Below are positions 50,136 through 58,785 of a stretch of DNA of 64,000 nucleotides, one piece after another. The DNA lies in contig NZ_JACHIK010000007.1 in the NCBI RefSeq assembly GCF_014203155.1, forward strand, positions 174,772-238,771. Direction: 5' to 3'. Position numbers and translations under genes: made by a program. The notes under the pieces are model-generated. The model worked only from the letters and a program-made list of their open reading frames with translations, searched no databases and was not told where the DNA came from. Every line of letters begins with the position of its first letter. The first letter of the stretch is position 1. Source of the DNA: Shinella fusca (GTDB lineage: Bacteria > Pseudomonadota > Alphaproteobacteria > Rhizobiales > Rhizobiaceae).

Positions 50136-50753
50136 CTATGCCGCGCGCGTCGCGATATAGGCAGCCGTGCCGGCAAGGACCCCGGCCGCGAGCCGGTTCA
50201 GCCGCCGCAGCGCCTTCGGCTGGCGCATGAGGAGCCGCGCCCGCGAGGCAAGCGCGATATAGGGCACCAGCACGGCGAGGAGCACGATGAAGGTCGCGGC
50301 CAGCAGCACGCCGTAGTCCCTGAGCCCGACCGCATTGAGATCGACCAGCGTCGGCACCAGCGCCACGTAGAAGAGCATGGTCTTGGGATTGCCGAGCGTC
50401 ACGAAGAGGCCGGAGAGGAAGGACATGGCAAGGCTCGTCGAGCCCTTCGCCTCGATGTTCTGGGGCAGCAGGCCGGTCGTCCAGAGCTTCCAGGCGATAT
50501 AGCCGAGATAGAGCGCACCGGCGATCTTGATGAGAAGGAAGGCCGTGGTGAAGGTCTGCGCGATGAAGGCAAGGCCGAGGATGACCGCGGTGAGATAGAG
50601 CATGTCGCCGAGGATGAGGCCGAGCCCCATGAAGAAGGTCGGCCGGAAGCCGGAGCCGAGCGCGCGGGCGACGATCGCCGTGATGCCGGGGCCGGGAATG
50701 ACGGCGGCGATGAACAGCGCGCCGCAATAGGCGAAAAGAACGGCAAGGGTCAT
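50136..50753 (-). CDS. LysE/RhtB-family amino-acid exporter
   Basis: A 205-residue inner-membrane protein with six hydrophobic helices. The family start AVIPGPGITAIVARAL and the mid motif TLGNPKTMLFYVAL are present. LysE/RhtB proteins export amino acids such as lysine, homoserine or threonine. It lies between cysK and a GNAT gene on the same strand; cysteine or O-acetylserine export is conceivable from the cysK neighbour but only a guess. Confidence 0.9.
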   Translation of the reverse strand: MTLAVLFAYCGALFIAAVIPGPGITAIVARALGSGFRPTFFMGLGLILGDMLYLTAVILGLAFIAQTFTTAFLLIKIAGALYLGYIAWKLWTTGLLPQNIEAKGSTSLAMSFLSGLFVTLGNPKTMLFYVALVPTLVDLNAVGLRDYGVLLAATFIVLLAVLVPYIALASRARLLMRQPKALRRLNRLAAGVLAGTAAYIATRAA

Positions 50754-50815
50754 GGAAGGCTCCTTCGGGTCGTCTTTTATCGCGCCTGTAGGCCCGCCGC
50801 AATGAGCGGGCCGGG

Positions 50816-51703
50816 TCAGAACTCCGCCGTCGGCGGCAGGCCGAAGGGCAGCGCCGGCCGAAGGTCTTCCGCCGCGCGCAGCATCAGCACGAGGTCTCCC
50901 GTTTGCGGCACCGCGCGCGCCTCCCAGCCGAGATGATCCGGCGCGAAATGCACGGTGACATGCGACGGCGTCACCCGCAGGCTCGCGAGGATATCCGCAA
51001 GGCGGGGAATGTGCGCACCGACGATGTCGACGAGGCCGAAGCTGCCGTCTTCCTCACGCCGCCAGGCTATGACGGCGTTGTCCTCTTCCATCAGGTCGAG
51101 CCGCAGCTCCGTATCGAGCGCCGCATTGAAAAGGAACATCTCCTTCTGCCGCAGCGGCGCGAACCGGTCCGAGACGGGCCGCCGGCCCTCCAGCAGGCGG
51201 GCGAGCACCGTGACATCGGCCTCGCTCGCCATATCCAGCCGCCGCACCGGGCCGGCCTTTCCTTGGGCAGGCATGGGCCCGACAAAGCGATGCAGCGCCA
51301 TCGGGCAAAAGCCGTAGCGCCGGTAGAGCTCCGGCGTGTCGGTGAGGAGCACGACTGCCTCGAAGCCCTCGCCATCGCAATGGTCGAGCGCCGCCTGCAT
51401 GACGGCGCGGTAGAGGCCGCGCCCGCGAAAATCCGGCCGCACCGCGCCCGATTGCAGGCCGGCGGCGCGCACGAAGACGCCGTCCACGACGAGCGGCAGC
51501 GAGAAGGCGGTGATATTGGCGATGCAGGCGCCGGCCGCATCGAAGAAGGCGAAGGGAACGCTCGACGGATCCGGCCCGCCGAGCCGGTCGAGGATCGTCA
51601 CGTCGATGCCGAAGGTGTCTTCGAGCAGGGCCGCAAGCGCAAGCCAGGCGGCCGTGCCGCCGAAATAGTCCTGCCGGAAGGTGAGGCGGGTTCGGCCGGG
51701 CAT
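50816..51703 (-). CDS. GNAT acetyltransferase, Eis-like
   Basis: A 295-residue protein: a GNAT domain in the first 150 residues with acetyl-CoA loop VRPDFRGRGLYRAVMQAA and a C-terminal SCP2-like or extra GNAT lobe (VTVHFAPDHLG). This resembles Eis/YkkB-type aminoglycoside or polyamine acetyltransferases. It starts 4 bases before the stop of dut on the same strand, so the two are co-transcribed. No other sign of antibiotic resistance is nearby. Confidence 0.82.
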   Translation of the reverse strand: MPGRTRLTFRQDYFGGTAAWLALAALLEDTFGIDVTILDRLGGPDPSSVPFAFFDAAGACIANITAFSLPLVVDGVFVRAAGLQSGAVRPDFRGRGLYRAVMQAALDHCDGEGFEAVVLLTDTPELYRRYGFCPMALHRFVGPMPAQGKAGPVRRLDMASEADVTVLARLLEGRRPVSDRFAPLRQKEMFLFNAALDTELRLDLMEEDNAVIAWRREEDGSFGLVDIVGAHIPRLADILASLRVTPSHVTVHFAPDHLGWEARAVPQTGDLVLMLRAAEDLRPALPFGLPPTAEF

Positions 51704-51707
51704 GGCC

Positions 51708-52163
51708 TCAGCGCACGCCGGTGGAGCCGAAGCCGCCGGCCCCGCGCGCCGTCTCGCTCGCCTGCGCCGTCTCGTTCACCGCCACCTGCGTCACGGGGGC
51801 GATCACCATCTGGGCGATGCGCATGCCGCGTTCGACGGTGAACGCCTCCTCGCCGAGATTGACGAGCAGCACCTTCACCTCGCCGCGATAGTCGCTGTCG
51901 ACGGTGCCGGGCGTGTTGAGGCAGGTGATGCCGTGCTTGAAGGCAAGGCCGGAGCGCGGGCGCACCTGTCCCTCGTAGCCGTGCGGGATCTCGAAGACGA
52001 AGCCGGTCGGCACCAGCGCGCGCTTGCCCGGCTCCAGCACCATCGGCGCCTCGACGGCGGCGCGCAGGTCCATGCCGGCCGCGCCTTCGCTCTCGTAGGC
52101 GGGAAGCGCGATATCCGCGCCGTGCGGCAGGCGGATGAGAAGGAGGGCGGGCTTTGTCTGCAT
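51708..52163 (-). CDS. dut: Deoxyuridine 5'-triphosphate nucleotidohydrolase
   Basis: A 151-residue trimeric dUTPase with all five motifs: AAGMDLRA (I), [11 protein letters not shown] (II), [13 protein letters not shown] (III, catalytic Asp), RGMRIAQMV (IV) and [10 protein letters not shown] (V, the phosphate-binding tail). It makes dUMP and keeps uracil out of DNA. Start 52163 (MQTKP) has GAG upstream; 52172 is the alternative. The GNAT gene follows by 4 bases. Confidence 0.96.
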   Translation of the reverse strand: MQTKPALLLIRLPHGADIALPAYESEGAAGMDLRAAVEAPMVLEPGKRALVPTGFVFEIPHGYEGQVRPRSGLAFKHGITCLNTPGTVDSDYRGEVKVLLVNLGEEAFTVERGMRIAQMVIAPVTQVAVNETAQASETARGAGGFGSTGVR

Positions 52164-52257
52164 GCGGCTCATAAGCCGGCGGGCGGGCGTGCGCGTCAAT
52201 TGCACTTTCCGGGCGGAGCCTGTAAAGACGCGGCAACTCACAGGATATTGCTTGAAC

Positions 52258-53838
52258 ATGGCCGAAACCCTTGCCGAGGCGGTCTCCCGCCGCCGCACCT
52301 TCGCGATCATCGCGCACCCGGACGCCGGTAAAACCACCCTCACGGAAAAGCTCCTTCTCTTCGGCGGCGCCATCCAGCTCGCCGGCGAGGTCAAGGCGAA
52401 GAAGGACCGCATCCAGACCCGCTCGGACTGGATGAAGATCGAGCGCGAGCGCGGCATCTCGGTCGTCACTTCCGTCATGACCTTCGAATATGACGGCAAC
52501 GTCTTCAACATCCTCGATACGCCCGGCCACGAGGACTTCGCCGACGACACCTACCGCACGCTGACGGCGGTGGACGCGGCCGTCATGGTCATCGACGCGG
52601 CCAAGGGCATCGAGCCGCGCACGCTGAAGCTCTTCGAGGTCTGCCGCCTGCGCGACATTCCGATCATCACCTTCGTCAACAAGATGGACCGCGAGAGCCG
52701 CGACCCGTTCGAGATCCTCGACGAGGTGGAGGAGAAGCTGGCGCTCGATACGGCCCCGGTCACTTGGCCGGTTGGCCGTTCCAAGACCTTCTGCGGCTCC
52801 TATCACCTTGCCGACCGCACCTTCCGCGGCTCGGACACGCAGGTCCAGCCGACGAGGATGGACGATGCCGCCGAGGTCGCCAAGCACCTGCCGGAAAACG
52901 AGCGCGAGGCCTTCATCGAGGAGATGGAACTGGCGCGCGAAGCCTGCCGCCCGTTCGACCGCGAAGCCTTCCTCGAAGGCCACCTGACGCCGGTGTTCTT
53001 CGGCTCGGCGCTCCGTAACTTCGGCGTGCGCGACCTCATCAATGCGCTCGGCGCCTTCGCGCCGCCGCCGCGCGACCAGGTGGCGGACGTGCGCAAGGTC
53101 CATGCGGCGGAAGACAGGATGACGGCCTTCGTCTTCAAGATCCAGGCCAACATGGACCCGAACCACCGCGACCGCATCGCCTTTGCCCGCGTCTGCTCCG
53201 GCATGCTGGAGCGCGGCATGAAGGTGCGCCTTGCCCGAACGGGCAAGACGATCGGCCTTTCCGCGCCGCAGTTCTTCTTCGCCTCGCAGCGCCAGCTTGC
53301 CGATACGGCCTATGCCGGCGACGTCGTGGGCATTCCCAACCACGGCACGCTCCGCATCGGCGATACGCTGACGGAAGGCGAGGCGCTGGTCTTCGAGGGC
53401 GTGCCCAACTTCGCGCCGGAAATCCTGCGCCGCGTGCGGCTGGAAGACGCCATGAAGGCCAAGAAGCTGAAGGAGGCGCTCCAGCAGATGGCGGAGGAGG
53501 GCGTCGTGCAGCTCTTCTCGCCGGAGGACGGCTCGCCCGCCATCGTCGGCGTCGTCGGCGCGCTGCAGCTCGACGTGCTGAAGGAGCGGCTTTCGGCGGA
53601 ATACGGCCTGCCGGTCTCCTTCGAGATGTCGCGTTTTTCCGTCTGCCGCTGGATCTCCTCCGACAGCGCGGCCGAACTCGACAAGTTCGTCACCCAGCGC
53701 CGCGGCGACATCGCCCGCGACCTCGACGGCGACCCGGTCTTCCTCGCGCAGGATTCCTTCTCGCTGCGCTACGAGGCGGAACGCTACCCGGCGATCAAGA
53801 TGGTGGCCATCAAGGAGTATCACGTCAGCAAGGCATGA
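52258..53838 (+). CDS. prfC: Peptide chain release factor 3
   Basis: A 526-residue class II release-factor GTPase. G1 is AHPDAGKTT (19-27), then [18 protein letters not shown] and the RF3 C-terminal domain with [21 protein letters not shown]. It recycles RF1/RF2 after termination. It is divergent from dut. A RIME-like palindrome follows 9 bases after the stop and may serve as its transcript end. Confidence 0.97.
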   Translation: MAETLAEAVSRRRTFAIIAHPDAGKTTLTEKLLLFGGAIQLAGEVKAKKDRIQTRSDWMKIERERGISVVTSVMTFEYDGNVFNILDTPGHEDFADDTYRTLTAVDAAVMVIDAAKGIEPRTLKLFEVCRLRDIPIITFVNKMDRESRDPFEILDEVEEKLALDTAPVTWPVGRSKTFCGSYHLADRTFRGSDTQVQPTRMDDAAEVAKHLPENEREAFIEEMELAREACRPFDREAFLEGHLTPVFFGSALRNFGVRDLINALGAFAPPPRDQVADVRKVHAAEDRMTAFVFKIQANMDPNHRDRIAFARVCSGMLERGMKVRLARTGKTIGLSAPQFFFASQRQLADTAYAGDVVGIPNHGTLRIGDTLTEGEALVFEGVPNFAPEILRRVRLEDAMKAKKLKEALQQMAEEGVVQLFSPEDGSPAIVGVVGALQLDVLKERLSAEYGLPVSFEMSRFSVCRWISSDSAAELDKFVTQRRGDIARDLDGDPVFLAQDSFSLRYEAERYPAIKMVAIKEYHVSKA

Positions 53839-53847
53839 GGCGGCGAA

Positions 53848-53983
53848 GACCCCTCCCTAATCCCTCCCCACAAGGGGGAGGGACTTAACTCGTGGCACCC
53901 TCGGCGAAAAATTTCGAGGGAAAAGCGTGCTGCCAGCCTTTCTCGCCCCTTGTGGGGGAGATGCCGGCAGGCAGAGAGGGTCT
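53848..53983. repeat. RIME-like palindromic element, second copy
   Basis: About 136 bases with terminal inverted ends AGACCC / GGGTCT. The right part GGGGGAGATGCCGGCAGGCA then GAGAGGG matches the arm of the element at 30468 with small deletions. The left part has its own hairpin CCCTCCCC..GGGGGAGGG. It sits between the prfC stop and the TPP riboswitch. Family name by resemblance only. Confidence 0.8.
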
Positions 53984-54013
53984 TTAAAATCCCGTGACAC
54001 TAGCGCCCGCATC

Positions 54014-54109
54014 TGCGACAACCCTCCCCGGACAGGGGCGTCCGCCGTCAGGCGGGCTGAGAAGCACCCTTTGAACCTGAACCGGATCATGCCGGCGGAG
54101 GGAGTCGCA
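54014..54109 (+). promoter_or_regulatory. TPP riboswitch (THI element)
   Basis: The conserved core is complete: P1 closing TGCGAC / GTCGCA (54014-54019, 54104-54109), CTGAGA at 54057-54062, and ACCCTTTGAACCTGA at 54066-54080 followed by the CCGGATCATGCCGG arm. This is the thiamine pyrophosphate aptamer. It lies 50 bases before the thiD start codon and should repress it when TPP is plentiful. Confidence 0.95.
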
Positions 54110-54136
54110 GGGTGCCGTTTCCCGCCGCCCGAAGGC

Positions 54137-54157
54137 CGCCTCCGCTAGAAGGAGGCG
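54137..54157 (+). promoter_or_regulatory. Shine-Dalgarno-sequestering hairpin of the TPP riboswitch
   Basis: CGCCTCC (54137-54143) pairs with GGAGGCG (54151-54157), which contains the thiD ribosome binding site. CCTCCGC (54139-54145) could instead pair with GCGGAGG (54095-54101) in the aptamer. That gives a readable on/off pair: free aptamer frees the site, TPP-bound aptamer lets the hairpin form. The mechanism is inferred. Confidence 0.7.
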
Positions 54158-54159
54158 CT

Positions 54160-54969
54160 ATGGCCGAGACGATTGCCAACATCCTTTCCATCGCGGGGTC
54201 CGATCCGTCCGGCGGCGCCGGCATCCAGGCCGATCTCAAGGCCTTCGCGGCCTGCGGCACCTACGGCATGGCTGCGCTGACGGCGCTGACGGCGCAGAAC
54301 ACGCAAGGCGTCTCCGCCGTCCATCCCGTGCCGCCCGCCTTCGTTACGGCGCAGGTCGCCGATGTTTTCCGCGATATCCGCGTCGATGCGGTGAAGATCG
54401 GCATGATCGCCTCGGCGGAGATCGCCGAAGCCGTGGCGGATGCGCTCGCGCCGCACGGCGCTGTTCCCGTCGTGCTCGATCCGGTGATGATCGCCAAGGG
54501 CGGCTCCCCGCTGCTGGCGGCGGAGGCCGTCTCGGTGCTGACGCGCCGGCTGCTGCCGCTTGCGAGCGTACTGACGCCCAACCTGCCGGAAGCCGCTTCC
54601 CTCCTCGGAGAGGCGGAAGCCGCGGACCGGGCCGGCATGGAGGATCAGGCGCGGCGCCTGCTCGCGCTCGGCCCGAAGGCGGTTCTGCTCAAGGGGGGGC
54701 ACCTGCCGGGCACTGAGAGCCCGGATGTGCTGGCGACGGCGGAGGGCGTGCGCTGGCTCGAAGGCGTGCGGGTGCCGACGCGCAACACGCACGGCACCGG
54801 CTGCTCTCTGTCGAGCGCCCTTGCGGCGGAACTCGGCAAGGGGCGGCCGCTTGCCGAGGCCGTGGCGGCGGCCAAGCGCTTCGTCGCCGGTGCGGTGCGC
54901 GGGGCGGATGCGCTTTCCGTCGGCTCCGGCCACGGCCCGCTGCACCATTTCCATGCGCTCTGGCGATAG
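54160..54969 (+). CDS. thiD: Hydroxymethylpyrimidine/phosphomethylpyrimidine kinase
   Basis: A 269-residue ribokinase-fold enzyme that phosphorylates HMP and HMP-P for thiamine synthesis. It has NILSIAGSDPSGGAGIQADLK at the N-terminus (substrate pocket, split here as SIAGSDPSGGAGIQ), VLLKGGH, and the catalytic NTHGTGCSLSSALAAEL with the Asp/Cys-type anion hole. AGAAGGAGG lies just before the ATG inside the riboswitch hairpin. It is monocistronic and its stop is 3 bases from the convergent LysE gene. Confidence 0.97.
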   Translation: MAETIANILSIAGSDPSGGAGIQADLKAFAACGTYGMAALTALTAQNTQGVSAVHPVPPAFVTAQVADVFRDIRVDAVKIGMIASAEIAEAVADALAPHGAVPVVLDPVMIAKGGSPLLAAEAVSVLTRRLLPLASVLTPNLPEAASLLGEAEAADRAGMEDQARRLLALGPKAVLLKGGHLPGTESPDVLATAEGVRWLEGVRVPTRNTHGTGCSLSSALAAELGKGRPLAEAVAAAKRFVAGAVRGADALSVGSGHGPLHHFHALWR

Positions 54970-54972
54970 GCG

Positions 54973-55584
54973 TCAGCGGTCGGCGAGCGCCAGCCGCAGG
55001 CCCATCAGGCCGAGGGCGGCGGCAAAGCTGCGCTGGGTCCACAGCATGACCTTCGGCCGGCCCAGCACCTGCCGGCGCAGCCCCGCGGCAAGCGCGGCAT
55101 AGAGCGCGAAGACGAGGAAGGTCAGCGCCATGAAGACGCCGCCGAGGAAGAGCATCCGCACCGTCGCGTCGGGTGCCTGCGCCGGCACGAATTGCGGCAG
55201 GAAGGCGAGGAAGAACAGCGAGAGCTTCGGGTTGAGGATATTGGTGAGGATACCCTTGCGCAGGATGGAGAAGGCGCGTCCCGCCGGCTGCGCAGGCCCG
55301 AGATCCAGCGCCTCGCCCTGCCGCAGCAGGCTCCATGCGATGAAAAGGAGATAAGCGACGCCGAGATAGCGCAGCGTCTCGAAGGCGAGCGCGCTCGCGT
55401 GGAGCAGCGCGGCAAGGCCGGCGACGCTGGCAAGGATATGCGGCACGATGCCGAGCGTGCAGCCGAAGGCGGCAAGCAGGCCGTCGCGGAAGCCGCCGCC
55501 CATGCCGAGCGCCAGCGTATAGAGCACGCCCGTGCCCGGCAGGAGGATGACGACGAGCGAGGTGATGAGGAATTCGGTGGTCAT
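54973..55584 (-). CDS. LysE/RhtB-family exporter (second)
   Basis: A 203-residue protein with six hydrophobic segments. The signature LLPGTGVLYTLALGMGGGFRDG and ILNPKLSLFFLAFLPQF are those of the LysE/RhtB superfamily. It lies 77 bases downstream of an AraC regulator on the same strand, a common regulator-exporter pair, so AraC may respond to the exported amino acid. Substrate unknown. Confidence 0.9.
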   Translation of the reverse strand: MTTEFLITSLVVILLPGTGVLYTLALGMGGGFRDGLLAAFGCTLGIVPHILASVAGLAALLHASALAFETLRYLGVAYLLFIAWSLLRQGEALDLGPAQPAGRAFSILRKGILTNILNPKLSLFFLAFLPQFVPAQAPDATVRMLFLGGVFMALTFLVFALYAALAAGLRRQVLGRPKVMLWTQRSFAAALGLMGLRLALADR

Positions 55585-55661
55585 GGGAGTTCCCGTGGCT
55601 GGAGAAAGCGGCAGGGAACACCGGAAGGCCGTCGCCGGTCTTGAACGAAATTGCGGGAAGA

Positions 55662-56456
55662 TCAGGCGAGGGCGGAAAGATAGGCGCCGGGCGTATAGCC
55701 GTAGCGGCGCGTGAAATTGCGCGTCATGTGGCTCTGGTCGGCAAAGCCCGCCGCCATGGCCGCCTCGGCGAGCGGCGTGCCGGCGGCGATCATTCGCCGG
55801 GCAAGGTCGGTGCGGCGCTGGAGCTGGTAGGCATGCGGCGTCAGGCCGGTGAGGCGGACGAAATCGCGCAGCAGGCGGAAACGGCCGATGCCGCACGCGT
55901 CGGCAAGGTCATGAAGTGTCACCGCCGCAGCCGGGTCCGTGTCGATCCTCTCGCAGGCGCGGGCGATCGTCGCTGCCGCTTCCCGCGGCGGCGCCCGCTC
56001 CCTCAGAACGGCGGCGAGCAGCAGGAGAAGCCGTTCTTCGCCGGCAAGGGGCGCGGCATCGCCCGAGAGCAGCGCGGCAAGGCTTGCCGAGACGAGGCGG
56101 GCGATGCGCGCATCCGCCAGCACCGGCGCGTAAAATTCCTCGCGCGGCCGCCCCTCGAAAATATCGGCGGCGGCTGTCCCGACGAGATCCGGCCGCAGGT
56201 AGAGCATGCGCCAGGCGCGCGGCCCGTCGCCGAGCGGCGCGCCGTCATGCACCTCGCCGGGATTGACGGTGATCGCGTCGCCGGCCTCCGCCTCGACGAG
56301 GCCGCGCCCGCTCGCCGATTTCTGCGCGCCGCGCTCGATGAGGCCGATGCCGAAGGTCTCGTGCGTATGGCGCGTGAAGCTCAGCCGGCTGTCGGCGAAG
56401 ACCGCCTCGATGCCGTCGACCTGCGTCTTGAGAATCCGGAAGTGCCCGTTCGCCAT
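55662..56456 (-). CDS. AraC-family transcriptional regulator
   Basis: A 264-residue regulator: an N-terminal AraC-type cupin ligand domain (about 10-150, with FTRHTHETFGIGLIERG) and a C-terminal double helix-turn-helix (about 165-262, TLHDLADACGIGRFRLLRDF, then MAAGFADQSHMTRNFTRRYG). This type often works with amino-acid exporters. Its probable target is the LysE-type gene just downstream. The start is taken as 56456; 56474 is possible. Confidence 0.9.
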   Translation of the reverse strand: MANGHFRILKTQVDGIEAVFADSRLSFTRHTHETFGIGLIERGAQKSASGRGLVEAEAGDAITVNPGEVHDGAPLGDGPRAWRMLYLRPDLVGTAAADIFEGRPREEFYAPVLADARIARLVSASLAALLSGDAAPLAGEERLLLLLAAVLRERAPPREAAATIARACERIDTDPAAAVTLHDLADACGIGRFRLLRDFVRLTGLTPHAYQLQRRTDLARRMIAAGTPLAEAAMAAGFADQSHMTRNFTRRYGYTPGAYLSALA

Positions 56457-56678
56457 GGCGCGATCTTTCGGCATCCGCACGGCGGCGTCAATGCCGCATC
56501 TGTTCCATGGGAAACGGCGCGCCGCGCCGCGCGCTCCATAATGACACGCATGGTTTCGTCCCGTTTACATTCGTTAACGCATTTTTACCCATTTGCGTTG
56601 AAAATCCGGGCAGTGCCATGGTTAATGCGTCGGGTTTAACGCCGGTTCGCGCCGGTCCTTTGAAGCGGGAAGTGCGTC

Positions 56679-57500
56679 ATGTGCCGTTGGGCAGCCTATC
56701 GCGGGGAACCGCTTTATCTCGAGGAACTGGTGTCGTCGCCCGCCCATTCGCTGATCGAGCAGTCCCATTGCGCCACCCGCGCCAAGACGGCGACGAACGG
56801 CGACGGCTTCGGTGTCGCCTGGTACGGCGAAAGGCCGGAGCCCGGCCTTTACCGCGACATCCTGCCGGCCTGGTCCGATTGCAATCTCAGGAGCATCGCC
56901 CGGCAGGTCCGCTCGCCGCTCTTCCTTGCCCATGTGCGCGCGGCGACGGGCGGCGGCACGCGGCGCGACAATTGCCATCCCTTCGTCCACGGCGTCTGGT
57001 CTTTCATGCACAACGGCCAGATCGCCGATTTCGAGCACCTGCGCCGGCCGCTCGAAACCATGCTCGACAACGACCTCTACAATTCCCGCACCGGCTCGAC
57101 GGATTCCGAACTCCTGTTCCTGCTCGCCCTGCAATTCGGCCTGGAGCGCGATCCGCTCGGCGCGATGGCCGAGACGATCGCCTTCGTCGAGCGGCTCGCC
57201 GCGCATCTGGAGCGCCGCGTGCTCGTGCGCTTCACGGCGGCCTTCTCCGACGGCCGGCAGCTTTATGCCGTGCGCTATGCGACGGACTTCGCCGCGCCCA
57301 CGCTCTATGCCGCGCCGATGGGCGAGACCGGCGGCTACTGCCTCGTGTCCGAGCCGCTGAACGACGAGGTGGAAGCCTGGGTGGAGATCCCGGACGGCAG
57401 CGCCGTCGTGCTCGGGGAAAACGGCGTCGACGTGCGCATCTTCTCGCCCGCCGGCCGTCCGGCGGGCGGAATGGAAGCGAAACTCGCCCTCGTCAGGTAA
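56679..57500 (+). CDS. Class II glutamine amidotransferase domain protein
   Basis: A 273-residue Ntn hydrolase. Cys2 (after Met) is the nucleophile (MCRWAAYRGEPLYLEELV region), followed by HPFVHGVWSFMHNGQI and TGSTDSELLF. This group includes EgtC and YafJ; EgtC hydrolyses gamma-glutamyl peptides in ergothioneine synthesis. No egtB or egtD gene is next to it, so the role is open. Its last 8 bases overlap the convergent coaBC stop. Confidence 0.9.
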   Translation: MCRWAAYRGEPLYLEELVSSPAHSLIEQSHCATRAKTATNGDGFGVAWYGERPEPGLYRDILPAWSDCNLRSIARQVRSPLFLAHVRAATGGGTRRDNCHPFVHGVWSFMHNGQIADFEHLRRPLETMLDNDLYNSRTGSTDSELLFLLALQFGLERDPLGAMAETIAFVERLAAHLERRVLVRFTAAFSDGRQLYAVRYATDFAAPTLYAAPMGETGGYCLVSEPLNDEVEAWVEIPDGSAVVLGENGVDVRIFSPAGRPAGGMEAKLALVR

Positions 57501-58725
57501 GCCGCTCGGCGATCCAGCCGGCAAGGCGCCCGGCGACCTCGTCCTTGGAAAGGTCCGGCCAAGCCGTAATGCCGGCCTCGGTGATCAGCTTCACGCTGTT
57601 GCGCGTGCCGCCCATGATGCCGGTTTCCGGCGAGACGTCGTTGGCGACGATGAGGTCTGCGCCCTTCTTCTTCAGCTTCACCCGGCCGTTCTTCTCGACG
57701 TCCTGCGTTTCGGCGGCGAAGCCGACGACGATCTTCGGGCGGTCCGCATGGTGGCCGACGGTCTTCAGGATATCCGGGTTCTCCGTCAGCATCAGCGGCG
57801 GCGGGCCTTCGCCCGGCTGCTTCTTGATCTTCTCCGCATTCGGCGCCGCCGCGCGCCAGTCGGCGACGGCGGCGACCATCACGGCGATATCGGCCGGCAG
57901 TGCGGAGAGCACGGCCTGAAGCATTTCCTCGGCCCGTTCCACCCTGACCACGTTCACGCCCGGCGGGTCGGGGAGGGTGACGGGACCGGAAACGAGCGTG
58001 ACGTCCGCCCCGAGCCGGGTAAGCGCCGCGGCAATGGCATGGCCCTGCCGGCCGGAGGAACGGTTGGCGATATAGCGCACCGGATCGATCGGCTCGTGCG
58101 TCGGACCGGAGGTGACGACGGCCCTGCGTCCGGCAAGCGGCTTCGCACCGCCATCGATCAGGCGTTCCACGGCGGCCACGATCTCCAGCGGCTCGGCCAT
58201 GCGGCCGAGGCCCGCTTCGCCGCCCTCGGCCATCTCGCCGGCATTGGGGCCGATGAAGGCATGGCCGTCGGCGCGAAGCGTCTCGACATTGCGGCGAGTC
58301 GCGGGATTGGCCCACATCTTCGGGTTCATGGCGGGCGCGAGCAGGACCGGCCGGTCGGTGGCGATGAGGACGGCGGAGGCGAGATCGCCGGCAAGGCCGT
58401 TCGCCATCTTCGCCATCAGGTCGGCGGTGGCGGGTGCGACGAGGACGAGGTCGCAGTCGCGCGCCAGCCGGATATGGCCGACATCCTGCTCGTCCTCGCG
58501 GGAAAAGAGGTCCGTATAGACATGGCCGGAGGAAAGCGCGCCGACGGCGAGCGGCGTCACGAATTCCTGCGCCCCGGCGGTCATGACCGGCCGCACCTCC
58601 GCGCCGCGCTCGCGCAGGCGCCGGATGAGGTCGAGGCTCTTGTAGGCGGCGATGCCGCCGGAGATGACGAGGAGGATGCGTTTTCCTGCAAGCGGCATGG
58701 CGGGTCCCGGGCTCGTGAGGCGCAT
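57493..58725 (-). CDS. coaBC: Bifunctional phosphopantothenoylcysteine decarboxylase / synthetase
   Basis: A 410-residue fused CoaC-CoaB. The FMN-dependent decarboxylase half (1-190) has GGIAAYKSLDLIRRL, MNPKMWANPATRRNV and the active-site His of DVGHIRLA. The synthetase half carries VVTSGPTHEPIDPVRYI and the RSSGRQGHAIA loop plus KIVVGFAAET. These are two steps of coenzyme A synthesis. Start 58725 is fixed by AGGAGG ten bases upstream. It overlaps the amidotransferase gene by 8 bases at the 3' end. Confidence 0.96.
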   Translation of the reverse strand: MRLTSPGPAMPLAGKRILLVISGGIAAYKSLDLIRRLRERGAEVRPVMTAGAQEFVTPLAVGALSSGHVYTDLFSREDEQDVGHIRLARDCDLVLVAPATADLMAKMANGLAGDLASAVLIATDRPVLLAPAMNPKMWANPATRRNVETLRADGHAFIGPNAGEMAEGGEAGLGRMAEPLEIVAAVERLIDGGAKPLAGRRAVVTSGPTHEPIDPVRYIANRSSGRQGHAIAAALTRLGADVTLVSGPVTLPDPPGVNVVRVERAEEMLQAVLSALPADIAVMVAAVADWRAAAPNAEKIKKQPGEGPPPLMLTENPDILKTVGHHADRPKIVVGFAAETQDVEKNGRVKLKKKGADLIVANDVSPETGIMGGTRNSVKLITEAGITAWPDLSKDEVAGRLAGWIAERLT

Positions 58726-58785
58726 GGTGCTCTTTCCTCCTATCCCTTTGAAAAGGCTTTTCCAAGCCGTTTCGGGCGGAAGCGC

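Noticed and set aside
56560..56640. GTTAAC and TTTAAC motifs between the AraC and amidotransferase genes as CtrA sites
   Set aside because: Spacings between half-sites (6 and 10 bases) do not fit TTAA-N7-TTAA.
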